64,000 nucleotides of DNA from an uncultured Cellvibrio sp. Lineage in GTDB: Bacteria > Pseudomonadota > Gammaproteobacteria > Pseudomonadales > Cellvibrionaceae. Each line of letters opens with the position of its first letter. Position 1 is the stretch's first letter. A program made the translations under genes and the position numbers. Of the stretch, positions 1 to 8,512 are shown one piece after another. The DNA is taken from contig CAMLKG010000001.1 in the NCBI GenBank assembly GCA_946480695.1, forward strand, positions 62,001-126,000. Direction: 5' to 3'. Under the pieces are notes generated by a model, which saw only the letters and a list, made by a program, of their open reading frames with translations, did not search any database and was not told the origin of the DNA.

Positions 1-236
1 GCCAATGATGATTAAAGTCGCGTTGAAAATTCTCGTAAAAGCCAAGATCGAAGTAAATTAAACAACAATTCGGGAATATTTAACGGAAAAGGAATCTACA
101 ATGTACAACCAGGCGAAAGATAATCATTATTTTTACTTTATGGTTGGTTATACTGGGGTTCATGTAACGAGATTTCCAGTTAACCAATAGGACAATATTT
201 TTTAAAGCTACTTATTAATTAAAAAGTCGAGAACAT
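1..236. other. AT-rich left edge without a complete gene
   Basis: No convincing gene is seen. Two short open frames exist: one from the edge to a stop at 59-61, and one from 62 to a stop at 188-190 whose end reads YTGVHVTRFPVNQ. They could be decayed coding ends, but neither is recognisable. The composition matches the following 1 kb and differs from the GC-richer core genes. Confidence 0.4.
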
Positions 237-584
237 ATGAAAATAAAATTGCTAGCTTGCGTACTTACCATTATCTATTCGAGCCACTCATATAGTGATA
301 CTCTTTGGTGTACAGGTAAGATAACCAATACTTATGTAGCTGCGAATTCGGGGCTATACATAAAGCCAGAATGGGGGGATTGGAAATACTTATGCAACTT
401 AAACGGATCTTACAATGAAATTGAAACAACAACCTGCAACGCATGGTTAAGCATGGTGCAAGTTTCTATAGCAGCCGATAAGGATTTAATTATTAAATTG
501 GAGAACGCTACAGGCACTTGCGAAACACAAGGCAACAATGGTTTCTTTCCCAAGCCTGCTTACGTGCAGCTAAAAAAGCAATAA
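237..584 (+). CDS. Small secreted cysteine-containing protein, function unknown
   Basis: This encodes a 115-residue protein with a Sec signal peptide (MKIK, a hydrophobic core, then SYSD near residue 21), so the mature part of about 95 residues is probably periplasmic or secreted. The mature part has four cysteines, in the contexts WCTGK, LCNLNG, TTCNAW and GTCET, enough for two disulfides. It resembles, from memory, a family of small uncharacterised exported proteins from Shewanella, Vibrio and Cellvibrio that share the WC-x-GK-I and LCNL motifs. No enzymatic motif is visible. The codons are AT-rich and the gene lies in the accessory DNA before the junction near base 1200, which suggests horizontal acquisition. 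Confidence 0.7.
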   Translation: MKIKLLACVLTIIYSSHSYSDTLWCTGKITNTYVAANSGLYIKPEWGDWKYLCNLNGSYNEIETTTCNAWLSMVQVSIAADKDLIIKLENATGTCETQGNNGFFPKPAYVQLKKQ

Positions 585-1200
585 TTTTGATGAGATCAGA
601 AAAAGTATTGATATCAATAAATTCTCAAATTTTCGGAAAATTCCAAAATGGTTCGAATATATTGACCATATCTGGTTTTTTGAGCTGAAGGGATTCAGCG
701 GAATTTGAAAAGCAATTTTAATATGGGCAATACGTCAAACATTATTTGAACCCTTAAATTACTCTAATACCACCTCTCGACCCTAATCTTCCATACAGGG
801 CCGAGAAATTCCTAAATATGCTTATAATGTAATTCATTACTAATCACAAAGGCTTTCGCTTAAGGTAAACATTGTGCCACATTTAATAACAACACCTTCA
901 GCAGCAGCGGCCATGCAATACTCAACATTCACTGATCATATTGGCAATACAATCGTAGATTTTTTCTATTACGCATTAATACAAAAAAATGAAACAATAA
1001 AATATTTAAAAAAATTAGAAATTATTCTCTTTCGCCATAAACTTGACAAGCAAACATTGCGGTTTTCAGCTGAAAATAACATGCGTAAAAAGTTAAAGTT
1101 CATTTTACGAAATAACTTGATATTTATTACTTTAATCGCTGTCGCCCGATACAAAATTATTAGCCGCCATGAGAAACAGAAAATTTTTAATTTTTATATT
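585..1200. other. AT-rich intergenic/foreign stretch ahead of the DUF4129 operon
   Basis: Very AT-rich DNA; for example only 8 of the 60 bases 961-1020 are G or C. An open frame from a GTG at 874 runs through it into the gene remnant at 1201-1311. Its first roughly 109 residues are rich in K, N, I and F, look like no family I know, and have no good ribosome binding site. A TATAAT at 823-828 could act as a -10 element for the downstream operon, though no clear -35 lies 17 bases upstream. No transposase, integrase or terminal inverted repeat was recognised. Confidence 0.5.
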
Positions 1201-1311
1201 CGTCTTTTTCTGCCGCGGCAAAAATATTTGGTAGGCGGATTTTTATGGATGCTGGTGATCGGCTACCTGGTGTTTAGCGGTCGCTGGCTGCGCGGCGAGC
1301 GAGGCCAATGA
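1201..1311 (+). pseudogene. 3' remnant of a SpoIIM-family membrane protein gene
   Basis: The last 36 codons of the frame ending at 1311 read as a C-terminal membrane helix (KYLVGGFLWMLVIGYLVFSG) followed by RWLRGERGQ. In related bacteria the gene just before DUF4129 in this operon is a stage II sporulation M-like membrane protein, usually after an RDD protein, and its C-terminus has this type of helix ending in GR. The stop overlaps the DUF4129 start as ATGA, as expected for the native gene pair. Upstream of about 1210 the composition changes sharply and the rest of the gene is absent. The remnant reading is an inference from synteny and a short match; a small intact membrane protein cannot be excluded. 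Confidence 0.5.
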
Positions 1312-2924
1312 TGAACCTGGATCAAGTCACCTTGGAGATTCGTCCGCGCAGCGCGTGGGAGGCAGTGGACCTGGGGTTGCTGATGGCGCGCCGCTGGTGG
1401 TTGCCATTAATGAAAGCCTGGTTAATTACCAGTTTTCCGGTATTGCTTATCGCACTACTTATCCCTGCGGAAAAATGGTGGGCCAGTGCGTTGGTTATCT
1501 GGTGGCTAAAACCGCTTTATGAACGCCCTTTACTGCATATGTTGAGTCGCGCCGTGTTTAACGATTTGCCTTCAACACGCGACACCATGAAACAATTTCC
1601 TTCACTCGCCTTAAAACAACTTTTCGTAAGCTTGACCTGGCGTCGCCTCAGCCCTACGCGCTCCATGGATTTACCGGTACTGCAACTGGAAGGATTAGCC
1701 GGCGCACGTCGCCAGGAGCGGCTGGGCATATTGCATCGCGAAGATTCGGCGCCCGCAAGCTTGCTTAGCGTACTGGGCTCGCTGCTGGAATTTTTCCTGT
1801 GGATAGGCTTGATGATTCTGGTTTGGGCATTTATCCCACGCGAATTAAATATCGAGTGGGCTGGATTATTTTTTAGCAGCGAATCCGCAGAATTAACCAG
1901 GCTGCAAGTGTTCCTCTGGTATTGCGCGCTGGCATTAAGCGCTCCTTTTTATGTCGCCTGTGGTTTTGCGCTTTATTTGAATCGCCGTATCAAACTGGAG
2001 GCCTGGGATATTGATATTGCCTTTCGTCGCATCGCCAGCAAGCGTAACAACAGCGGCACACTGGCGTCCCTGTTGGGCACATTGGCGCTGGGACTTTGCG
2101 TACTCCTGCTGGATGCCCCGCCCTTGGCCCATGCCGATGAAGAACTGCCCGGAATGGAAGCGCAAAACACCGGATATACCGGTGGAGTCGTTATTGACCA
2201 GCCACTCGGGGAATACCGCGAATTAAATCGCGACAGCGCACAAGAAGCCATCAAACACGTTATGCAGCAACGTGAATTCAGCCGCAAGGAAACCCGTCGC
2301 CAAATTAAATGGGAAAAAGACGAAGCCGAACCCGATTGGGAGTTCTGGAAAAAAACTTTAGATTTCCTGGGCGACTTCAAAGGCTTTGTTGCTGCGGCAA
2401 GCTTGCTCGAAGTCATGTTATGGCTGGCGGTTTTTGCACTGGTTGTATTGGCTATCTATCGCTACCGCCATTGGCTGGCGGCGCAATTTGTGAGCGTTAA
2501 AGCCCAACCCCAGCCGCGCGAAAAACCAGTAACTATGTTTGGCATGGATGTGACCCGCGAATCCCTGCCCGGGAACATCAGCCAAAGCGCATTGGATTTA
2601 TTAACGGCGGGGAATGCGCGCGCGGCGCTGGCGCTGCTTTATCGCGCAAGTTTATTCCAGTTAATCCAATACGGGGTAGATATTCACGATGGCAATACCG
2701 AAGGTGAATGTGCGAACCTCATGCGCGATCATCTGGCAATACTTACCCATTCAAATAAAAATACATTTTCTCCCGCGCAGGTAGATTATTTTTCGCAGTT
2801 AACGCATGTATGGCAACAATTGGCTTACGGCCATATGAATCCTGAACGGGAGGCCGTCACCCATCTCTGTAACCGCTGGAATACTTGCTGGCCCGCTACT
2901 CCGATACCCGGGAGCATTAAATGA
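1308..2924 (+). CDS. DUF4129 domain membrane protein
   Basis: This 538-residue integral membrane protein has hydrophobic segments near residues 35-60, 155-178, 200-222, 252-272 and 362-386. Its C-terminal cytoplasmic domain (about 425-520, with ALALLYRASLFQLIQYGV and H-x-G-NTEGEC) matches DUF4129. That family is almost always encoded beside MoxR ATPases and DUF58 proteins and is thought to belong to a membrane-linked chaperone or protease-like assembly; no biochemical role is firmly known. The start overlaps the upstream stop (ATGA), and the end overlaps the DUF4350 start in the same way, so translation is probably coupled across the operon. Confidence 0.85.
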   Translation: MMNLDQVTLEIRPRSAWEAVDLGLLMARRWWLPLMKAWLITSFPVLLIALLIPAEKWWASALVIWWLKPLYERPLLHMLSRAVFNDLPSTRDTMKQFPSLALKQLFVSLTWRRLSPTRSMDLPVLQLEGLAGARRQERLGILHREDSAPASLLSVLGSLLEFFLWIGLMILVWAFIPRELNIEWAGLFFSSESAELTRLQVFLWYCALALSAPFYVACGFALYLNRRIKLEAWDIDIAFRRIASKRNNSGTLASLLGTLALGLCVLLLDAPPLAHADEELPGMEAQNTGYTGGVVIDQPLGEYRELNRDSAQEAIKHVMQQREFSRKETRRQIKWEKDEAEPDWEFWKKTLDFLGDFKGFVAAASLLEVMLWLAVFALVVLAIYRYRHWLAAQFVSVKAQPQPREKPVTMFGMDVTRESLPGNISQSALDLLTAGNARAALALLYRASLFQLIQYGVDIHDGNTEGECANLMRDHLAILTHSNKNTFSPAQVDYFSQLTHVWQQLAYGHMNPEREAVTHLCNRWNTCWPATPIPGSIK

Positions 2925-4297
2925 CCATCAAGCTATCATCAAAAACCAAAAAGAAATTTTTAATTGGTTTGTTAATGGCACTGGTTGCCCTATGCGGTTA
3001 TTGGCTTTACAGTCAATTGGAATGGGAAGAAAAGGAGATCGATTTGGGCTATTCCAAAGAAGCCCAACGAAACCATTTCCTCGCTGCTGAAATTTTCCTG
3101 CGCAAACACGGCGTACCGGCCATAACAATAAAAAACCTGAGTCCGCTGGACAAACAACGGTGGCGCAATATCGAATTGGGGGACGAAGACACACTGGTAC
3201 TGATCAATGCCAATAAGACACTGACCCAAGCGCGCTACGATAGGCTCTATGAATGGGTTGAAAACGGCGGAACCCTGATTACCTCCACGCAAAACCCTTT
3301 TGTAGGCTCCCACACCGATGAAGAAGACTTGTTGTTGGGCGATTTTGGTATTATTCCCGCAAAAGACTACAGCACTGGCGAATCATCAGGCCTGTTCGAA
3401 AATTTCACGGATGAATTTAATAAAGATGCAGACGAGGATGAATTACCGGCAGGCGATAAGGAAAAGAAACCGGAAATAAATCACAGCGATATTAACGATA
3501 AAAAAATTTCCAGGAAAAATGATCCGCAAAAGGCAAGTAAAAAAGATGATCCCGAGCGGCCTGAAAATTATTATCGTTGCAGCCTGGACGAAGAACCTAC
3601 AACAATTGATTTTGCAAATGAGCAAACGCCATTACGTTTTGACTTCACGCGACAAGATCCGTTTATTTACCATAGCGATGAAAGCATTGATAACGTACCG
3701 GAAGATGACCAGGAAGCGCATTTACTTTATTTTGACGTTGGCGCGGGTTCAATAACTGTCACCAGCGACAATTACATATGGTCGAATCGACGGATTGATT
3801 GCCATGATCACGCCTATGCGCTTTGGAACCTGGTAAACCCCAACGGCCGTGTCTGGTTTTTGATAAACCAGGATGCACCTTCACTCGCCGCAATCATTTG
3901 GAGTTCTGCAAAATATGCGGTGCTCGCCAGTGCACTCGCATTAATATTGTGGTTATGGTCAAAGGCGTCGCGATTTGGCCCGCTATTTAATGTTGAACAA
4001 CAAGGGCGCCGTAACCTGGCGGAACATATACACGCAAGCGCTATGCTGCTCTGGCGCAAGCAACAGCATCCGCAACTATTAACATTATTGCGCGGGGAAA
4101 TACTGGAACGATTGCAACAACAGCATCCACAGTTAACAAGTGATAACACCAGGATTGCGCGCATCCAATTGATACAACAACTCACCGGCCTGAAAGAAAC
4201 CGATATCCAGCAAGCGCTCTATACCGATGATGTCTATCAGCCACAAGCGTTTGCCAATGCCATCGCCAATTTGCAGATAATCAGGAAACAACTATGA
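2921..4297 (+). CDS. DUF4350 domain membrane protein
   Basis: This 458-residue protein has an N-terminal membrane helix (about 13-31), then a DUF4350-type globular domain containing RNHFLAAEIFLRKHGV and DTLVLINAN, and a second helix near 325-348 followed by a cytoplasmic tail. In this family the extracytoplasmic part resembles a GATase-like or IFT52-like fold that may bind ligand. A stretch of about 50 strongly charged residues (about 165-220, rich in D, E and K) sits inside the domain and looks like an inserted low-complexity linker. It overlaps DUF4129 upstream and MoxR downstream by four bases each, so it belongs to the same operon. Confidence 0.85.
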   Translation: MTIKLSSKTKKKFLIGLLMALVALCGYWLYSQLEWEEKEIDLGYSKEAQRNHFLAAEIFLRKHGVPAITIKNLSPLDKQRWRNIELGDEDTLVLINANKTLTQARYDRLYEWVENGGTLITSTQNPFVGSHTDEEDLLLGDFGIIPAKDYSTGESSGLFENFTDEFNKDADEDELPAGDKEKKPEINHSDINDKKISRKNDPQKASKKDDPERPENYYRCSLDEEPTTIDFANEQTPLRFDFTRQDPFIYHSDESIDNVPEDDQEAHLLYFDVGAGSITVTSDNYIWSNRRIDCHDHAYALWNLVNPNGRVWFLINQDAPSLAAIIWSSAKYAVLASALALILWLWSKASRFGPLFNVEQQGRRNLAEHIHASAMLLWRKQQHPQLLTLLRGEILERLQQQHPQLTSDNTRIARIQLIQQLTGLKETDIQQALYTDDVYQPQAFANAIANLQIIRKQL

Positions 4298-5310
4298 GTG
4301 ACCCAGTAATTCCCAATGACGGAACCGAACACAAAAGCGAGGAAAGCAGCCAATCGCGACTGCAACAGGCAAGCGTCCTCGCCAATAACCTGCTGAATGA
4401 AATCAAAAAGGTATTGATTGGCCAGGACGCGATTATTGAGCAGGTATTAATTACATTAATTGCACGCGGACATGTATTGATTGAAGGTGTACCCGGTTTG
4501 GGAAAAACCCTGCTGGTGCGCAGTTTGGCAAAATGTTTCGGCGGGCAATTTTCGCGCGTGCAATTTACGCCGGACTTAATGCCCAGCGATGTTACGGGCC
4601 ACGCCATGTTTAATATGGCCAAACAGGAATTTGAAATCCGCCGCGGCCCGGTGTTTACCCATTTATTGCTTGCCGATGAAATTAACCGCGCCCCGGCAAA
4701 AACCCAGGCGGCACTGCTGGAAGTCATGCAGGAAGGGCAAATTACGATTGAAGGCGAGTCGTTCAAAACCGGCGAGCCTTTTATGGTACTGGCAACCCAA
4801 AACCCGATTGAACAGGAAGGCACCTATCCGCTGCCGGAAGCCGAGCTTGATCGCTTTATGTTGAAGGTAATAATTGATTACCCAACTGAAAACGACGAAC
4901 AAATAATGTTGCGCCAGGTAACTTCACAGGCACAGGGCGGCTTTGGATTGGAACATGTCCGCCCGCTGTTAAAACCGGCCCATGTCCTCAGCCTGCAAAA
5001 AATTGCGGAACAAATTACGGTGGATGACCAAATCCTGCAATATGTTGTGAAGCTGGTACGCGCCACGCGCAGTTGGTCCGGTATTTCGCGCGGTGCCGGT
5101 CCACGCGCGTGTATTGCGCTGCTGTCCGCGGCCCGCGCTTACGCGTTGTTAAATAACAACAGTTTCGTTACACCAGATGACGTAAAAAAAATGTTTATCC
5201 CCGCATTACGTCACCGCATTTTGTTATCACCTGAACTGGCGATAGAAGGCGTGGCTGCCGAGCGAATCCTGAATACTATTTTGTTACAGGTCGAAGCGCC
5301 CAGGCATTAA
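4294..5310 (+). CDS. MoxR family AAA+ ATPase
   Basis: A 338-residue AAA+ ATPase of the MoxR class. Walker A is GVPGLGKT at residues 65-72, Walker B is LLADEINRA with Asp at 128, and the sensor-1 region is ATQNPIEQEGTYPLPEAELD. The C-terminal lid follows with PRACIALLSAARAYAL. MoxR ATPases act as chaperones that insert cofactors or remodel proteins, usually with a von Willebrand A or DUF58 partner. That partner follows directly, and the two membrane proteins DUF4129 and DUF4350 precede it with ATGA overlap. The target of this system is not evident from the sequence. Confidence 0.95.
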   Translation: MSDPVIPNDGTEHKSEESSQSRLQQASVLANNLLNEIKKVLIGQDAIIEQVLITLIARGHVLIEGVPGLGKTLLVRSLAKCFGGQFSRVQFTPDLMPSDVTGHAMFNMAKQEFEIRRGPVFTHLLLADEINRAPAKTQAALLEVMQEGQITIEGESFKTGEPFMVLATQNPIEQEGTYPLPEAELDRFMLKVIIDYPTENDEQIMLRQVTSQAQGGFGLEHVRPLLKPAHVLSLQKIAEQITVDDQILQYVVKLVRATRSWSGISRGAGPRACIALLSAARAYALLNNNSFVTPDDVKKMFIPALRHRILLSPELAIEGVAAERILNTILLQVEAPRH

Positions 5311-5344
5311 TCACCCAGGGCATTCATTACCCAAAGGCGCCAGC

Positions 5345-6691
5345 ATGAAAAGAAGATGGATACCCAATGCAAAACTAATCACCACCTTTGCTTTATTGGC
5401 AATGCTGGTCTTTGCCAACAGTTTCAGCGCGCACTATTTTGCAATCCAACTGCCAACGCGAGTACCCGATGGATTATTTTTCGGGATGCTGGTGATTGCA
5501 TTACTGGACTTCATACTGTCCCGCCGTTTTCCCGCAGTGGAAATTACACGCGAGTTGCCCGGCAACCTTGCCGTGGATAAATGGACACCGGTAACGCTGC
5601 GCATTCGCCATCGATTCAACCAAGCTACAGGCATCCGCGTATTTGATGGTGTGCCCGCCCGCAGTAACTACCAACACCTGCCGCTCACCATTGAATTGCA
5701 ACCGGACAAAACCAGCCACAGCGAATATTTGTTGCGTCCGCTGGAACGCGGGCAACTGCAATTGACCCCCGCCCATATTGAATTGAGTAGCCCGTTTGGA
5801 CTGTGGAATATTCGCTACCAAACAGGTCCAACCAATGAAGTAAAGGTTTATCCGGATTTTGTGGCTATCGCCAACTACGCAATTCTTGCTACCGAAAACC
5901 ACACCAGCCAAATGGGCATCAGGAAAAAACAACGGCGCGGCGAAGGGATGGAATTCCACCAATTACGCGAATATCGCCAGGGCGACAGCTTGCGCCAATT
6001 GGATTGGAAAGCAACCTCGCGCCGCCAAAAATTAATCGCGCGCGATTACCAGGACGAGCGCGACCAGCACATTGTGTTGATGATCGACAGTGGGCGCCGT
6101 ATGCGTGCAAAGGACGATGAACTCAGCCATTTTGATCACGCGCTCAATGCCATGTTACTGGTGAGTTATATCGCCCTACGCCAGGGCGACAGTGTAAGCC
6201 TGATGAGTTTCGGCAACGAAACCAGCAACAAACACCGCTGGATCCCGCCACAAAAAGGTACCGAACGCGTCAGCGTATTGCTCAATGGTATTTACGATTT
6301 ACAAGCCAGCCAATCCACCGCGGATTACATCACTGCCGCCGAAAAGTTATCGGTATTACAACCCAAGCGTTCGCTTATTATTTTAGTGACCAACTCCCGC
6401 GATGAAGACAATAGCGAACTGCTACTCGCCACCAATCTACTAAAGAAACGCCATTTGGTAATGATTGCGAATATTCGCGAACAAATCCTGGACGACCTCA
6501 ACGACCAACCTGTCAACACGTTTGACGACGCCCTAAATTACGCTGGTGTACGTCGCTTTTTACACGAGCGCAGCGAATCCCACAAAAAACTCACTGCCGC
6601 CGGGGTTTATGCAGTGGATTGCACAGCGAATCAATTAGCTGTACGAGTGGCGAATGCGTATTTGGAAATTAAAAGCGCGGGGGTTTTGTAA
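5345..6691 (+). CDS. DUF58 domain protein (MoxR partner)
   Basis: A 448-residue protein with two N-terminal membrane helices (about 11-28 and 38-55), a beta-rich middle part, and the DUF58 signature around residues 200-230 (FHQLREYRQGDSLRQLDWK). A vWA-like domain follows, with the metal-site-like motif LMIDSGRRM near residue 245; the canonical DxSxS is altered to DSGR. DUF58 proteins are the usual partners of MoxR ATPases. It starts 34 bases after the MoxR stop and is the last gene of the operon. The gene behind it is unrelated and has different base composition. Confidence 0.9.
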   Translation: MKRRWIPNAKLITTFALLAMLVFANSFSAHYFAIQLPTRVPDGLFFGMLVIALLDFILSRRFPAVEITRELPGNLAVDKWTPVTLRIRHRFNQATGIRVFDGVPARSNYQHLPLTIELQPDKTSHSEYLLRPLERGQLQLTPAHIELSSPFGLWNIRYQTGPTNEVKVYPDFVAIANYAILATENHTSQMGIRKKQRRGEGMEFHQLREYRQGDSLRQLDWKATSRRQKLIARDYQDERDQHIVLMIDSGRRMRAKDDELSHFDHALNAMLLVSYIALRQGDSVSLMSFGNETSNKHRWIPPQKGTERVSVLLNGIYDLQASQSTADYITAAEKLSVLQPKRSLIILVTNSRDEDNSELLLATNLLKKRHLVMIANIREQILDDLNDQPVNTFDDALNYAGVRRFLHERSESHKKLTAAGVYAVDCTANQLAVRVANAYLEIKSAGVL

Positions 6692-6760
6692 TCAATTAGC
6701 AAGAAAACTATCCTGGGTTGCAGACCGAATGACAAAAATTAGCGATGCGAGGAAAGCATT

Positions 6761-7057
6761 ATGATTGAATATAAATTTCCAGAAGAGAAAGAGTTTATCC
6801 TTCATTATGCCAAAAAGCTCAACCAACCATTAATAGAAAAAATAGTTAATGATGGTTATGTTTCTTCATCACAAGAAGCCAGTGCATTAGCTAAGTTTTT
6901 CTGGGAAATGGTAGATGCAATTGTAGAAGATAAGCGATCATCCATTGCTGTAGCAGGCCAAACTGATCTGGAGGCATGGAATGAATATTTGTTTGAAAGT
7001 ATTCGTGCCTATTTGCGAAACAATGGCTACGCAAAAGAATGGGATGACAATGTTTAA
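6761..7057 (+). CDS. Hypothetical protein, 98 residues
   Basis: This soluble, acidic 98-residue protein is predicted mostly helical and has no signal peptide, membrane segment or cysteine. The start at 6761 has a fair ribosome binding site (AGGAAAG, seven bases upstream). I do not recognise the family. It is more AT-rich than the DUF58 gene before it, lies in the same direction 69 bases later, and is followed by a 14-bp hairpin at 7129-7159 that separates it from the convergent DUF1552 gene. An immunity-like or structural small protein are both possible, but nothing in the sequence decides. Confidence 0.6.
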   Translation: MIEYKFPEEKEFILHYAKKLNQPLIEKIVNDGYVSSSQEASALAKFFWEMVDAIVEDKRSSIAVAGQTDLEAWNEYLFESIRAYLRNNGYAKEWDDNV

Positions 7058-7128
7058 TGCGAGCAAAGAGCCGTACTGTATTGCACATAGGCTAATTTAA
7101 AGGGATGTTCTTTAACTCCTGTTAGACC

Positions 7129-7159
7129 ACATAATCCAACATCCAATGTTGGATTATGT
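7129..7159. terminator. Hairpin between convergent genes
   Basis: A perfect 14-bp inverted repeat (ACATAATCCAACAT and its complement) with a three-base CCA loop lies between the 98-residue gene and the DUF1552 gene. It has the placement of a bidirectional terminator, but no strong T-run follows on either strand. Confidence 0.55.
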
Positions 7160-7169
7160 TTCCAGAAAA

Positions 7170-8495
7170 TTACCGCAAAAACCCCGCAACCCCGCCCGAA
7201 CTGTTCCCATATCGGGTCCAATTTAGCCCGAGGGCTTTGGCAATATCCAAATACAGGTTTGACATACCTGTTCCATTGGCATCAATCGCGTTACCGGTGC
7301 GAATGGCATTGCCGGCGCCGCCCGCCACATAAATGCCGGGGTTCTCCTGCTGGTGATTACCACCACCGACTTCGGACATAACTAAAATCAAGGTGTTATC
7401 CAATAAGGTTCCGCCGTAGGCGAGGTCGGGGCGAGCGGCGAGTTCGCCCATCAGGTAAGCGACCATGATGTTGTACCAGCGGGTTTGTGCATCAAATAAC
7501 GCTGATTCGTTGTGTGAACTTACGTGGCTGCGGGTCTCGTTGTAATGTAATTTTTCCCCGGAACCGTATTCGCCCATGTAGGCCCGAATGTCAGGCGAAA
7601 TAATTCGCAGGGATTCATCCTGCGCACCCATAAATTGAAAGCTGGCGGTGCGGGTAATATCCGCCTGGAATGCCATGGCAATATTGCGCATTTGCGCTTT
7701 CGCAATCGCATCGGCGTCCTCATCGATTCCCGTCATGCCGATACTGGGGCGGGAAAAGCCCGAGCCGCCAATATCGAGCGTGCCGGATAACGTGTTTTGA
7801 TAATAATCGAGCGCTTCTTCGTGGCTTAATAATTTTCCCTGCTGTTTTATATTGAGTGTATTCGCTTGCAACAGATCGAGATTTTCATGCAGGGCTTCCA
7901 AAACCTTCCGGCGGCGCGCTGCATCCGGATCGGTATTGCCGCTGTTGCCAACCACATCCGCAAGCAGGGCGTCGTACACTTGTTGCGGATTATCTGAAAC
8001 CAGGATTTTATTGCGATTCTTATCAGTGAACGGCAAATACTCCGTGCCTTTGGCTTTACTCGACCATAGGCCGACGTGCATATTTTTTGTAAGGCGCCCG
8101 CCCAATGCCTCGCCAATAGCGACATCAAAGGTTGTTGCGTATTCCTGGCCACCGGAAAAAACCGCGCGACAGGCTTCCGGGTGTCCCGAGTTACCACCGT
8201 GGCCGATATAACTTAAATTTTTTATCGCCAGGATTTTATTAAGGTGTGCATTTAAATGTTGCAACGGGCTGGTGGCAAAACTATTGCTGCCCAGGGCCCC
8301 TACCGGGTAGGAATGCCATTTGTCGCGCACGCATCCATTGGGGTAATACACCATCACAAAGCGCTTGGCTCCCGCCATTTGTGCAAATACATTCCCGGAC
8401 AATACAAATTGGCTGGCGAAGGCTGCGGTTAAACCCGATTTGGCGATAGCGCGCAGGAAATCGCGACGTTGCATTTTATTTTTTAATACATTCAT
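7170..8495 (-). CDS. Tat-exported DUF1552 protein
   Basis: A 441-residue protein with a twin-arginine signal (QRRDFLRAIAKSG, then a hydrophobic stretch ending in VFA near residue 38), so it is exported folded. The body matches DUF1552, a family common in planctomycetes and myxobacteria, where it is encoded beside DUF1592/DUF1588 cytochrome-like proteins; its biochemical role is unknown. Visible marks are RFVMVYYPNGCVRDKW near the mature start, SYIGHGGNSGHPEACRAVF, and LILVMSEVGGGNHQQENPG near the C-terminus. The last resembles the sulfatase/DUF1501-like alkaline phosphatase fold. It begins 17 bases after the giant gene upstream, so the two are almost certainly cotranscribed. Tat export suggests folding around a cofactor or metal in the cytoplasm. 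Confidence 0.85.
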   Translation of the reverse strand: MNVLKNKMQRRDFLRAIAKSGLTAAFASQFVLSGNVFAQMAGAKRFVMVYYPNGCVRDKWHSYPVGALGSNSFATSPLQHLNAHLNKILAIKNLSYIGHGGNSGHPEACRAVFSGGQEYATTFDVAIGEALGGRLTKNMHVGLWSSKAKGTEYLPFTDKNRNKILVSDNPQQVYDALLADVVGNSGNTDPDAARRRKVLEALHENLDLLQANTLNIKQQGKLLSHEEALDYYQNTLSGTLDIGGSGFSRPSIGMTGIDEDADAIAKAQMRNIAMAFQADITRTASFQFMGAQDESLRIISPDIRAYMGEYGSGEKLHYNETRSHVSSHNESALFDAQTRWYNIMVAYLMGELAARPDLAYGGTLLDNTLILVMSEVGGGNHQQENPGIYVAGGAGNAIRTGNAIDANGTGMSNLYLDIAKALGLNWTRYGNSSGGVAGFLR

Positions 8496-8512
8496 CCCAA
8501 TGCCCTCCGCGC

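Noticed and set aside
874..1200. Independent small gene in the AT-rich frame from GTG 874
   Set aside because: No good ribosome binding site or family; the frame is more simply read as foreign DNA fused by chance to the SpoIIM remnant.
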